Shown: positions 1 to 7,732, numbered from the stretch's first letter. The stretch is 45,958 nucleotides of DNA from CAZYXZ01 sp964651395 (GCA_964651395.1 CAZYXZ010000018.1:1-45958), one strand, 5' to 3'. Numbers and translations are program-made. Notes: a model not told the origin generated them from the letters alone.

Positions 1-527
1 TCGATCGGCTGCACCGGGGCGTCGCCGGACGTGAGGATGGTCGCGATCAGCACGACCATGACGAAGGCCATGGCCACCGACAGGGCGAGCAGCAGGCGCT
101 TGTTGCGCTCCGCCTTGACCGCCTTGACGTCGGTCGGCGCCTCCAGGGCGAAACCCTGGCCGCAGACCGTGCAGTGCGTGGCCGACAGTGGGTTCTGCTC
201 GCCACACCTCAGACATGGCCAGCGCGCCTTGGACTCGACCACCTCGACATCGGGGGCCGGCGGCGGGCCGTCCGTCGTGCGCGGCGGCCGGGTCAGGTCG
301 CCGAGCGCGTCGTTGAGCGCCTGGACGGCGGCGGTCAGCGGAAGCCCGGCGGGCACCTCGACGCCGGTCGACGGCTGCCGGGCGGGCGGGGCCGGCACCG
401 CGGCCGGCTGGGGCCGCAGGTCGGCGTAGCAGAGGGTGCACCAGTCCGCGCCCGGACGGACGGCGGCGCCGCAGTTCGGGCAGCGCCCGCCGGTTGCGTC
501 CATCTCACGGCTATCGGCGTGCGTCAT
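1..527 (-). CDS. Zinc-ribbon membrane protein (partial, runs off left edge)
   Basis: Read on the minus strand, an open frame starts at ATG 527 and leaves the window after about 175 codons. The N-terminus has a zinc ribbon (CPNCG at about residues 16-20, then CTLCY about 10 residues later). A Pro/Ala-rich stretch follows, then a second ribbon (CLRCG and CTVCG, about residues 104-121), and finally a hydrophobic helix (LLLALSVAMAFVMVVLIATI) that begins about 28 residues before the edge. This fits a cytosolic zinc-ribbon head on a single-pass membrane protein whose outer domain is missing from the window. ATG 527 overlaps the end of the upstream gene by 17 nt; an in-frame ATG at 503 lies 7 nt after that stop and is an equally good start. 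Function unknown. Transcription appears coupled to the SRPBCC-like gene upstream. Confidence 0.7.
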   Translation of the reverse strand, partial: MTHADSREMDATGGRCPNCGAAVRPGADWCTLCYADLRPQPAAVPAPPARQPSTGVEVPAGLPLTAAVQALNDALGDLTRPPRTTDGPPPAPDVEVVESKARWPCLRCGEQNPLSATHCTVCGQGFALEAPTDVKAVKAERNKRLLLALSVAMAFVMVVLIATILTSGDAPVQPI

Positions 528-927
528 CGCGACCTTCACCCGGCCGGCGCCCGGCCTCCAGCCGGTCCTTGACCTCGTTGAGGCCGGCCTTCATGCGCGC
601 GCTGTGCCGCGTGCGCTCCTTGATCGCGCGACGGGCCAGCCGCATCGGTTCCCCGGTCATCGGCTCGGTCGTGCTGCCGCGCTTGGTGAGGTCGGCGCGC
701 AGGTAGTAGTGGACGATCGCGCCGTCCTTCCACGGGTCCACCCAGAACTCGTTGCTGCCGACCAGCCGGCCGGTCACCGTCCAGCGGATGCCGGCATCGC
801 CGCGGTCCTGGAAGACGGTCAGCTCGAGGTCGGGGAAGAGCGTGCGCCACAGCGTTGGCTCGCGCAGCGCGGCGGCGACGTCCGCCGGCTCCGCGACGAA
901 GAACGTCTCGTCGATCAGGTCCACCAT
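511..927 (-). CDS. SRPBCC/polyketide-cyclase-like protein
   Basis: 138 aa from ATG 927 (first residues MVDLIDETFF). The pattern (short N-terminal strand, helix, alternating strands with WTVTGRLVGSNEFWV and IVHYYLRAD, then a long charged C-terminal helix rich in Arg, Lys and Glu) resembles START/SRPBCC ligand-binding proteins, often annotated as polyketide cyclase/dehydrase in actinobacteria. No catalytic residues can be assigned, so a lipid or hydrophobic-ligand binding role is only inferred. A start 51 nt upstream is open but would run into the divergent promoter region of cysH. A -10-like GATACT (945 down to 940) lies 12 nt before the chosen ATG. The 68-bp gap to cysH must hold promoters for both directions. 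Confidence 0.6.
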   Translation of the reverse strand: MVDLIDETFFVAEPADVAAALREPTLWRTLFPDLELTVFQDRGDAGIRWTVTGRLVGSNEFWVDPWKDGAIVHYYLRADLTKRGSTTEPMTGEPMRLARRAIKERTRHSARMKAGLNEVKDRLEAGRRPGEGRDDARR

Positions 928-983
928 CGGCACGCGGCAAGTATCGCCCGGCGTACGGGGAATGAGGCGCCCGAACACGCGCT

Positions 984-989
984 TATGCT
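984..989 (+). promoter_or_regulatory. -10 element for a probable leaderless cysH transcript
   Basis: TATGCT lies exactly 6 nt before the cysH ATG. A TANNNT hexamer at this distance places the transcription start on or next to the A of the ATG, the usual geometry of actinobacterial leaderless genes. No Shine-Dalgarno sequence precedes the ATG, which agrees. No convincing -35 box is visible. Confidence 0.55.
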
Positions 990-995
990 CGGATC

Positions 996-1700
996 ATGGC
1001 CGTTCCCGCCGCAGACGCTGCCCGGGTCGTCGCTGAGGCCGCGCAGGCCGGGCGCGACCTGGAGGGAGCGAGCGCGCGCGAGGTGCTCGAGTGGGCGCTC
1101 GGCCGGTTCCACCCGCACCTGGCCATCGCGTCGTCCATGGAGGACGCGGTGCTCATCCACCTGGCCAGCTCCGTGCAGGAAGGCGTGCCGGTGGTCTTCC
1201 TCGACACCGGCTACCACTTCGCGGAGACCATCGGCACCCGCGACGCCGTGGCGAGCGTCTACCCGATCCGCATGCTCACCGTGCTGGCCCCGCAGACGGT
1301 GCCGGAGCAGGACGCGCAGTACGGCGATCGCCTGCACGAGCGCGACCCCGACCTCTGCTGCGCGCTGCGCAAGGTGGCCCCGCTCAAGGAGGCGCTCGCA
1401 CCGTTCCACGCGTGGGCGTCCGGCGTACGCCGGGACGAGGCGCCCAGCCGCGCGGGCATCGCGCCCGTCGAGTGGGACGCCAACCGCGCGATGGTCAAGG
1501 TGAACCCGCTCTACGGCTGGACCGCCGAAGACGTGGACGCCTACGTCGCGGAGCACGGGGTGCTGGTCAACCCGCTGCTCTCCGACGGCTACCCGTCGAT
1601 CGGCTGCGCGCCCTGCACCCGTCGCGTGGCGCCCGGCGAGGACCCGCGCAGCGGACGCTGGGCAGGCACCGCCAAGACCGAGTGCGGCCTGCATGTGTAA
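996..1700 (+). CDS. cysH: Adenylylsulfate (APS) reductase, 4Fe-4S type
   Basis: 234 aa, normal length for actinobacterial CysH. It belongs to the PAPS/APS reductase family with a PP-loop-like fold. Cys121-Cys122 together with Cys204 and Cys207 (GCAPC) form the paired-cysteine signature that binds a [4Fe-4S] cluster in APS-specific enzymes, and Cys230 in the C-terminal ECGLH motif is the nucleophile that carries the thiosulfonate intermediate. The cluster cysteines are present, so the predicted substrate is APS rather than PAPS, with thioredoxin as reductant and sulfite as product for NirA. Here cysH stands upstream of the rest of the operon, separated from nirA by 249 bp that hold a leader peptide, so it may be transcribed from its own leaderless promoter. 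Confidence 0.93.
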   Translation: MAVPAADAARVVAEAAQAGRDLEGASAREVLEWALGRFHPHLAIASSMEDAVLIHLASSVQEGVPVVFLDTGYHFAETIGTRDAVASVYPIRMLTVLAPQTVPEQDAQYGDRLHERDPDLCCALRKVAPLKEALAPFHAWASGVRRDEAPSRAGIAPVEWDANRAMVKVNPLYGWTAEDVDAYVAEHGVLVNPLLSDGYPSIGCAPCTRRVAPGEDPRSGRWAGTAKTECGLHV

Positions 1701-1771
1701 TCGCGACACGTTCGCAACTGCGAGGGTTTAGGTCAATCGACAATGCGCTATTTCGCTGTCACCCTTACGCC

Positions 1772-1867
1772 ATGACCACGTCCACCTGGCTCATCGCCAG
1801 GCTGCACGTCGACCTCCAGCGGGTCGCGAGCGCGGTCTGTATGCACGCCACCCGACCGGGTCGGTAG
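1772..1867 (+). CDS. 31-aa leader peptide upstream of the sulfur operon
   Basis: A small frame of 31 codons starting at ATG 1772 and ending TAG 1867. Its core LHVDLQRVASAVC matches my recollection of the family annotated 'putative leader peptide' in actinobacteria, which sits upstream of sulfur-metabolism genes and carries an H-V-D-L-x-R-V-A-S-A core followed by cysteine. The single Cys is codon 23. Six bases after the stop lies a small GC hairpin (GCGGC 1873-1877 with GCCGC 1885-1889). nirA starts 82 nt after the leader stop. The arrangement fits cysteine-responsive attenuation or translational coupling: slow translation at the Cys codon would alter downstream RNA structure. The mechanism is inferred; the peptide motif and position are seen. 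Confidence 0.75.
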   Translation: MTTSTWLIARLHVDLQRVASAVCMHATRPGR

Positions 1868-1949
1868 TGCCCGCGGCCGCCTGAGCCGCCCTCTCTGACC
1901 GATCCGTCGGGACGCCCCCGTTCTATCCGCCATGCGAAGGGCACCCGCC

Positions 1950-3761
1950 ATGACCGACGTCCGATCGTTCGCCTCCTTCGGGGGCTCCAACGCGATCACG
2001 TCTGAGCCCCTCCCCTCGACCGAGGACCACCCCGGCCTCGACGACGCCCCGGCGTTCTCCGACGACGCCGAGATCGACCGCTTCGAGCAGGAGATCCAGG
2101 CCTACCTGGCCGGCGACATCGATCCCGAGGACTTCCGGCGGATCCGGCTGTGGAACGGCGTGTACGGGCAGCGCGAGATCGTCGACGTCCACATGATCCG
2201 CACGAAGATCGTGGGCGGGGCGCTCACGGCGGACGCGCTCGACGCGATGGCGGACGTCGCCGAGACGTGGAGCCGTGGCTGGGGCCACATCACCACCCGG
2301 CAGAACGTGCAGTTCCACTTCGTCGACATCCGTGACGTGCCCGCGGTGCTCCGCCGGCTCGCGCAGGCCGGTGTCACCACACGGGAGGCCTGCGGTGACA
2401 CGGTGCGCAACGTCACCGCCTGCCACCTGGCCGGTGTCTGCCCCCTGGAGATCCTCGACGTCAACGCCGCCGCGGAAGCGGTGAGCCGGCACTTCCTGCG
2501 CAACCCGCTCGCGCAGAACCTCCCGCGCAAGTTCAAGGTGGCCGCCTCCGGGTGCGCCGTCGACTGCGCGCTCACCGGCATCCACGACATCGGGATCCTC
2601 GCCGCGGAGGTGGACGGCCGGAAGGGCTTCAAGATCCTCGTTGGCGGCGGCCTGGGGACGGATCCGCACGAGGCCAAGGAGCTCGAGCCGCTCACCGACC
2701 CGCGCGAGCTCATCGTCACGTCCGAGGCGATCCTGCGCGTCTGGGAGCGCGAGATGCCGCGCGAGAAGCGCGCGAAGACGCGCATGAAGTTCCTGGTCGC
2801 GAAGATGGGCATCGAGACGTTCCGCGAGAAGGTGCTCAACGAGCGCGAGAAGCTGCGCTGCTCGGCCGACTTCCGCCACCAGGATCCCGAGCTGTTCCTG
2901 CCGCAGCGGCAGGAGCCGGTCGGCCCCACCGAGCCCGAGGCCGTGGGCTTCGTGCCGACCGACCAGGCCGGGTACCTGACGTGGCGCACCACCAACGTCA
3001 TCGAGCAGCGCCAGACCGGTTCGTTCGCGGCGTACGTGACGCTGCGCCTGGGTGACGTGACCGCCGACCAGTTCCGCGTGCTGGCCAAGGCGTCGCGCGA
3101 GCTGGGCATCAGCTTCCGCTCGACGGTGCGGCAGAACCTCGTGGTGCGCGACCTGCGCCCGGGCGACGTGCCGAAGCTCTACGACATCCTCAGCGAGGCC
3201 GGCCTGGGCGAGACCGGCGCGGAGAAGGCGAGCAACATCGTCGCCTGCCCGGGCGCGGAGACCTGCAACCTCGCGCTCACCGCGAGCCGCGGCGTGGCGT
3301 CCGCGACGATCGACGCGCTCATCGCCGCCGGGCTGGGCGACGTCGGCGTCTCGATCAACGTCTCCGGCTGCCCCAACTCCTGCGGCCAGCAGCAGATGGC
3401 CGACATCGGGCTGTCCGGCCAGGTCCGCCGGGTGGGCACCGACGAGGCCCCGGGCTACCGCATCCTGCTCGGCGGCCGCGTCGTCGAGGGCGGCGCGCGG
3501 TTCGGCCAGTACGTCGCGAAGGCCTCGGCCAAGCGGACGCCGGAGGCCGTGGTCACGGTCGTCGGCCGCTACGCCGCCGAGCGACAGGGCCGCGAGAAGT
3601 TCGGCGACTGGGTCGACCGCGTGGGCGCCGAGCAGATCGGCTTCAGCCTGGCCGCGTTCGACACCAAGCGCACCCGGGAGGAGGCGCCCGAGGACTTCCA
3701 GGACTGGGGCGCAACCGTGCCGTTCAAGGTCATCCTCGGCCGCGGAGAGTGCGCGGGCTGA
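1950..3761 (+). CDS. nirA: Ferredoxin-dependent sulfite reductase (siroheme, 4Fe-4S)
   Basis: 603 aa. The protein has the two-fold repeated nitrite/sulfite reductase architecture: an N-terminal half with TTRQN (115-119, siroheme/substrate pocket) and a C-terminal half with the corresponding TVRQN (392-396). The bridging siroheme-[4Fe-4S] centre is given by Cys433 and Cys439 (CPGAETC) and Cys474 and Cys478 (CPNSC). Nitrite reductase is the main alternative, but the sulfate-assimilation neighbours make sulfite to sulfide the likely reaction. An ATG at 1932 is in frame, but GAAGGG at 1936-1941 sits 8 nt before ATG 1950, so 1950 is preferred. The stop overlaps the cysC start (TGATG). Confidence 0.93.
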   Translation: MTDVRSFASFGGSNAITSEPLPSTEDHPGLDDAPAFSDDAEIDRFEQEIQAYLAGDIDPEDFRRIRLWNGVYGQREIVDVHMIRTKIVGGALTADALDAMADVAETWSRGWGHITTRQNVQFHFVDIRDVPAVLRRLAQAGVTTREACGDTVRNVTACHLAGVCPLEILDVNAAAEAVSRHFLRNPLAQNLPRKFKVAASGCAVDCALTGIHDIGILAAEVDGRKGFKILVGGGLGTDPHEAKELEPLTDPRELIVTSEAILRVWEREMPREKRAKTRMKFLVAKMGIETFREKVLNEREKLRCSADFRHQDPELFLPQRQEPVGPTEPEAVGFVPTDQAGYLTWRTTNVIEQRQTGSFAAYVTLRLGDVTADQFRVLAKASRELGISFRSTVRQNLVVRDLRPGDVPKLYDILSEAGLGETGAEKASNIVACPGAETCNLALTASRGVASATIDALIAAGLGDVGVSINVSGCPNSCGQQQMADIGLSGQVRRVGTDEAPGYRILLGGRVVEGGARFGQYVAKASAKRTPEAVVTVVGRYAAERQGREKFGDWVDRVGAEQIGFSLAAFDTKRTREEAPEDFQDWGATVPFKVILGRGECAG

Positions 3762-4327
3762 TGACCGTCGCCACCGATGCCTCCCCCGTGACGAGGGGGG
3801 CAACTCTTTGGCTTACCGGGCTGCCCAGTGCGGGCAAGTCCACGGTGGCCGCTGCGCTGGCCGACCGGCTGCGCGCGGACGGCCACCGGGTCGAGGTGCT
3901 CGACGGCGACGTCGTGCGCACGCACCTGTCCGCAGGTCTCGGCTTCTCGCGGGAGGACCGCGACCTCAACATCCGCCGGATCGGCTTCGTCGCGGCCCTG
4001 CTCGCCCGTAACGGCGTGAAGGTGCTCACCGCGGCGATCGCGCCGTACGCCGACACGCGGGCCGAGGTGCGCGCGATGCACGACGAGACCGCGACGCCGT
4101 TCGTCGAGGTCTACGTCGCCGCGCCGGTCGACGTCTGCCGCGAGCGCGACGTCAAGGGCCTCTACGCGAAGCAGGCTTCCGGCGAGCTGACCACCGGGCT
4201 GACCGGCGTCGACGACCCGTACGAGGTGCCGGCCGCGCCGGACGTCGTACTGCCCACGCACGAGCAGACCCTCGACGACTCGGTGCAGACGCTGCTCGAC
4301 GCGCTCCGGGAGCGTGGTCTCGCGTGA
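3761..4327 (+). CDS. cysC: Adenylylsulfate (APS) kinase
   Basis: 188 aa. It phosphorylates APS to PAPS. The P-loop GLPSAGKST (20-28), the LDGDVVR motif (47-53) and the GFSREDRDLNIRRIG segment (61-75) are the family landmarks. The ATG shares one base with the nirA stop, so translation is coupled. The downstream CysH is of the APS-using type, so PAPS is not obviously needed for assimilation here; CysC may serve sulfotransferases or lower APS levels. No CysN fusion is present (CysN is a separate 416-aa protein). Confidence 0.93.
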   Translation: MTVATDASPVTRGATLWLTGLPSAGKSTVAAALADRLRADGHRVEVLDGDVVRTHLSAGLGFSREDRDLNIRRIGFVAALLARNGVKVLTAAIAPYADTRAEVRAMHDETATPFVEVYVAAPVDVCRERDVKGLYAKQASGELTTGLTGVDDPYEVPAAPDVVLPTHEQTLDDSVQTLLDALRERGLA

Positions 4328-4332
4328 AGAAG

Positions 4333-4377
4333 CCCCACGACGCTGCTCGCTGCGCTCGCACCGCCGCGGGGGCCCCG
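4333..4377 (+). repeat. 45-bp intergenic repeat, copy 1 (before cysD)
   Basis: The 40 bases at 4333-4372 are identical to the reverse complement of 21501-21540, and the next five match except for one. The copy begins with CCCCACGACG, contains GCTCGCTGCGCTCGC and ends in a run of five G. It fills almost the whole gap between the cysC stop and the cysD ATG (4380). The ends are partly complementary (CCCCxCGxCG with CGxCGxGGGG), so a stem with a roughly 20-nt loop is possible. Confidence 0.75.
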
Positions 4378-4379
4378 AA

Positions 4380-5324
4380 ATGAGCCTCCAGGCGAACGAG
4401 CTTCACACGCTTCAGCAGGAGCTGCCGCGGGTGTCGCACCTGGACGCGCTCGAGTCGGAGTCGCTGCACATCCTGCGCGAGGTGGCTGCGGAGTTCGAGC
4501 GGCCGGTGATGCTGTTCAGCGGCGGCAAGGACTCGATCGTGATGCTCCGGCTCGCCGAGAAGGCGTTCTACCCGGGCCGCATCCCGTTCCCGCTGATGCA
4601 CGTCGACACCGGCCACAACTTCGACGAGGTCATCGACTACCGCGACCGCCGCGTGGCCGAGCTCGGCATCCAGCTCGTGGTCGCCTCGGTACAGGAGTCG
4701 ATCGACCGCGGCCGCGTGCGCGAGCAGACCGGTGCCCGCGCCAGCCGCAACCAGCTGCAGACCGTGACGCTGCTCGACGGGATCGCGGAGAACCGCTTCG
4801 ACGCCGTCTTCGGCGGCGGCCGCCGCGACGAGGAGAAGGCCCGCGCGAAGGAGCGGGTCTTCTCCTTCCGCGACGAGTTCGGCCAGTGGGACCCGAAGAA
4901 CCAGCGGCCCGAGCTGTGGCACCTCTACAACGGCCGGCACCGCCGGGGCGAGCACATCCGGGTCTTCCCGCTGTCGAACTGGACCGAGCTCGACATCTGG
5001 GAGTACATCGCCCGCGAGGGCATCGAGGTCCCCTCCATCTACTACGCGCACCGCCGCGAGGTGTTCGAGCGCGACGGCATGCTGCTCGCGGTCAGCCCGT
5101 ACATCACGCTGCTGCCCGGCGAGACGCCGTTCGAGGCCACCGTCCGCTACCGCACGGTCGGCGACGCGAGCTGCACCGGTGCCGTCGAGTCCGACGCCGC
5201 CACCGTCGAGCAGGTCATCGCGGAGGTGGCCGCCACACGCATCACCGAGCGCGGCGCCACCCGCGCCGACGACAAGGTCAGCGAAGCCGCCATGGAGGAC
5301 CGCAAGCGCGAGGGCTACTTCTGA
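4380..5324 (+). CDS. cysD: Sulfate adenylyltransferase small subunit
   Basis: 314 aa, the catalytic PP-loop ATPase subunit of ATP sulfurylase. SGGKDS (47-52) is the PP-loop and GGRRDEEKARAKER is the conserved mid-protein block. With GTPase CysN it makes APS and pyrophosphate from sulfate and ATP. The start is taken at ATG 4380 (MSLQANELH) because homology begins there; the frame is open further upstream through the 45-bp repeat. No recognisable Shine-Dalgarno sequence precedes it, since the repeat occupies that site. The stop overlaps the cysN start (TGATG). Confidence 0.94.
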   Translation: MSLQANELHTLQQELPRVSHLDALESESLHILREVAAEFERPVMLFSGGKDSIVMLRLAEKAFYPGRIPFPLMHVDTGHNFDEVIDYRDRRVAELGIQLVVASVQESIDRGRVREQTGARASRNQLQTVTLLDGIAENRFDAVFGGGRRDEEKARAKERVFSFRDEFGQWDPKNQRPELWHLYNGRHRRGEHIRVFPLSNWTELDIWEYIAREGIEVPSIYYAHRREVFERDGMLLAVSPYITLLPGETPFEATVRYRTVGDASCTGAVESDAATVEQVIAEVAATRITERGATRADDKVSEAAMEDRKREGYF

Positions 5325-6574
5325 TGGTGCGGCACGCAGGGCTCCTGCGCCTGGCCACCGCAGGGTCGGTCGACGACGGCAAGAGCACGCTCATCGGGCG
5401 GCTGCTATGGGACAGCAAGTCGCTGCTCGCCGACCAGATCGAGGCGGTCGAGCGCACCAGCGCCGCGCGCGGCGACGAGTACACCGACCTCGCCCTGCTC
5501 ACCGACGGGCTGCGCGCCGAGCGGGAGCAGGGCATCACCATCGACGTCGCCTACCGCTACTTCGCCACCGCGCGGCGCAAGTTCGTCATCGCCGACACGC
5601 CCGGACATGTGCAGTACACGCGCAACATGGTCACGGGCGCCTCGACCGCCGATCTCGCCGTGGTACTCGTCGACGCGCGCAACGGCCTGGTCGAGCAGAG
5701 CCGCCGGCACGCCTACCTCGCCGCGCTCCTGCGCGTCCCGCATCTCGTACTGGCCGTCAACAAGATGGACCTGGTCAGCTGGGACCAGGGCGTCTTCGAC
5801 GCCATAGCCGCCGAGTTCCGCGAGCTCGCGGCCGACCTCGGCGTACCAGACGTCCTGGCCATCCCGCTGTCCGCCCTGGCCGGCGACAACGTCGTGACCG
5901 CCTCGACGAACATGCCCTGGTACGACGGCCCGCCCCTGCTCGAGCACCTCGAGACCGTGGAGGTGCCGCTCGCGGACGACCTCGACGCGGTGCGCTTCCC
6001 CGTGCAGTACGTCATACGCCCCAAGTCGACGGAGCACCACGACTACCGCGGCTACGCCGGACAGGTCGCGGCCGGGGTGCTGCGGCCCGGCGACGCGGTG
6101 CGCGTGCTGCCCTCGGGCCGGGAGACCACTGTGGCAGCTGTGGAGACCTTCGACGGCCCGCTGTCCGCGGCCATTGCCACGATGTCGGTGACGCTGCGTC
6201 TTGCGGACGACCTCGACGTCTCGCGCGGCGACCTCATCGTCAGCGCCGGCAGCGACCTGGCCGGGTCGCAGGACATCGACGCCACGGTGTGCTGGCTCGT
6301 CGACGAGCCGTTGCGCACGGGCGCTCGCTACGCCGTGAAGCACACCACGCGCACCGCGAAGGCGGTCGTCGCGGAGCTGGTGGACCGCGTGGACGTGACG
6401 ACCCGGGAGCGCGGGCCGGCCGAGTCGCTCGAGCTCAACGACATCGGGCGTGTGCGGCTGCGCACCGCGAGCCCGCTGTTCGTCGACCCGTACGCCGTCA
6501 ACCGGACGACCGGCAGCTTCCTGCTCATCGACGAGCTGACCGGCGCGACCGTCGGCGCGGGCCTGGTGGCCTGA
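5324..6574 (+). CDS. cysN: Sulfate adenylyltransferase large subunit (GTPase)
   Basis: 416 aa, a stand-alone CysN without the APS-kinase fusion. EF-Tu-like GTPase motifs are G1 GSVDDGKST (14-22), the switch segment EREQGITIDVAYRYF, G3 DTPGH (91-95) and G4 NKMD (146-149). Two beta-barrel domains follow. GTP hydrolysis drives APS formation by CysD. The ATG overlaps the cysD stop by one base. The stop is followed by a 110-bp gap with a hairpin before the transporter genes. Confidence 0.94.
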   Translation: MVRHAGLLRLATAGSVDDGKSTLIGRLLWDSKSLLADQIEAVERTSAARGDEYTDLALLTDGLRAEREQGITIDVAYRYFATARRKFVIADTPGHVQYTRNMVTGASTADLAVVLVDARNGLVEQSRRHAYLAALLRVPHLVLAVNKMDLVSWDQGVFDAIAAEFRELAADLGVPDVLAIPLSALAGDNVVTASTNMPWYDGPPLLEHLETVEVPLADDLDAVRFPVQYVIRPKSTEHHDYRGYAGQVAAGVLRPGDAVRVLPSGRETTVAAVETFDGPLSAAIATMSVTLRLADDLDVSRGDLIVSAGSDLAGSQDIDATVCWLVDEPLRTGARYAVKHTTRTAKAVVAELVDRVDVTTRERGPAESLELNDIGRVRLRTASPLFVDPYAVNRTTGSFLLIDELTGATVGAGLVA

Positions 6575-6625
6575 TGCACACCTCCCTCCTCCCGTACGAC
6601 GCCGAGCGCAGCGTGCCCGGGTCCC

Positions 6626-6663
6626 GATGTCGGCGGCGGCCTGCGACCGCCTCCTCCGACATC
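6626..6663 (+). promoter_or_regulatory. Intercistronic hairpin between cysN and the ABC transporter
   Basis: GATGTCGG (6626-6633) pairs with CCGACATC (6656-6663), and inside it GGCGG (6635-6639) pairs with CCGCC (6647-6651) around a 7-nt loop, with an unequal internal loop between. No U-run follows, so it may be an RNA-processing or stabilising element, or a partial terminator that lowers transporter expression relative to the cys genes. Its function is inferred. Confidence 0.5.
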
Positions 6664-6684
6664 ACACGACCTGGAAGGACGTCC

Positions 6685-7731
6685 ATGAACCGCCGAACCG
6701 CCATGCTTGCTGCCGCGTTGCTGCCGCTCGTGGCGCTCACTGCGTGCAACGACAGCACCGCCAAGACCTCGGACACGACGCCGACGCTCAACCTGGGCTT
6801 CTTCGCCAACCTCACACATGCCACCCCGCAGGTCGGGCTGGACAAGGGCTTCTTCGCGGACAAGCTCGGTCCGAACGTCACCGTGAAGACCCAGGTGTTC
6901 AACGCCGGCCCGGCGGCCGTCGAGGCCCTCATCGCCAAGACGCTGGACGCCACCTACATCGGCCCGAACCCGGCGATCAACGCCTTCACCAAGACGAAGG
7001 GCGCGATCCGCATCGTCGCGGGGGCCACGAGTGGCGGCGCGGCACTCGTCGTGAAGGACGGCATCACCGACGTCGCCGGGCTCAAGGGCAAGACCATCGC
7101 GACGCCGTCCCTCGGCAACACGCAGGACGTCGCGCTGCGCGCCTGGCTCAAGGGCCAGGGGCTGCAGACGACGCTGACCGGCCGTGGCGACTACCTGAAG
7201 ATCGCGCCGACGGAGAACTCGACGACGCTCGACCTGTTCCAGGGGGGTCAGATCGAGGGCGCGTGGGTGCCCGAGCCGTGGGCGACGCGACTGGTCCAGG
7301 CCGGTGGCCACGTTCTCGTCGACGAGAAGACGCTGTGGCCGGCAGGCCAGTTCGTGACGACGCACCTCATCGTCCGGACGGCCTACCTCGAGGAGCACCC
7401 GGACGTCGTCAAGCGCCTGCTCGAGGGGCACGTCGCGGCCAACGAATGGATCAACGCGAACTCCGACGAGGCGAAGGCCGTCGTCAACGCCTCGATCGAG
7501 AAGCTGACCGGCAAGCCGCTCAAGACCGAGGTGATCGACGCCGCCTGGCCGAAGCTCACCGTGACCAACGACCCGATCGCCGGGTCGCTGAAGGCATCCG
7601 CCGACCACGCGCTGGCGCTCGAGCTGCTGAAGACGTCGGAGCTCAAGGGCATCTACGACCTGACGCTGCTCAACGGCGTGCTCGTCGCAGCTGGGAAGCC
7701 GGTCGTGGCCGACGGCGGACTGGGAGTCTGA
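6685..7731 (+). CDS. ssuA: ABC transporter substrate-binding lipoprotein (sulfonate/taurine type)
   Basis: 348 aa. Signal peptide with lipobox LTAC (lipidated Cys21) anchors it outside the membrane. The body has the NMT1/SsuA/TauA periplasmic-binding fold: TLNLGFFANLTHATPQVGL at the start, then the KTIATPSLGNTQD and EGAWVPEPWATR blocks typical of the family. GGAAGGA (6673-6679) sits 5 nt before ATG 6685, which fixes the start; an in-frame ATG at 6574 would add an unlikely extension before the signal peptide. The position after cysN suggests an alkanesulfonate, taurine or sulfate-related ligand. No desulfonating monooxygenase is encoded nearby, so the ligand is uncertain. Confidence 0.85.
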   Translation: MNRRTAMLAAALLPLVALTACNDSTAKTSDTTPTLNLGFFANLTHATPQVGLDKGFFADKLGPNVTVKTQVFNAGPAAVEALIAKTLDATYIGPNPAINAFTKTKGAIRIVAGATSGGAALVVKDGITDVAGLKGKTIATPSLGNTQDVALRAWLKGQGLQTTLTGRGDYLKIAPTENSTTLDLFQGGQIEGAWVPEPWATRLVQAGGHVLVDEKTLWPAGQFVTTHLIVRTAYLEEHPDVVKRLLEGHVAANEWINANSDEAKAVVNASIEKLTGKPLKTEVIDAAWPKLTVTNDPIAGSLKASADHALALELLKTSELKGIYDLTLLNGVLVAAGKPVVADGGLGV

Positions 7732-7732
7732 C

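Noticed and set aside
1923..3803. Very long open frame antisense to nirA (over 600 codons)
   Set aside because: It has no recognisable motifs and its composition is Arg/Ala/Gly-rich as expected from the high-GC third positions of the sense gene; nirA on the plus strand has full family motifs.
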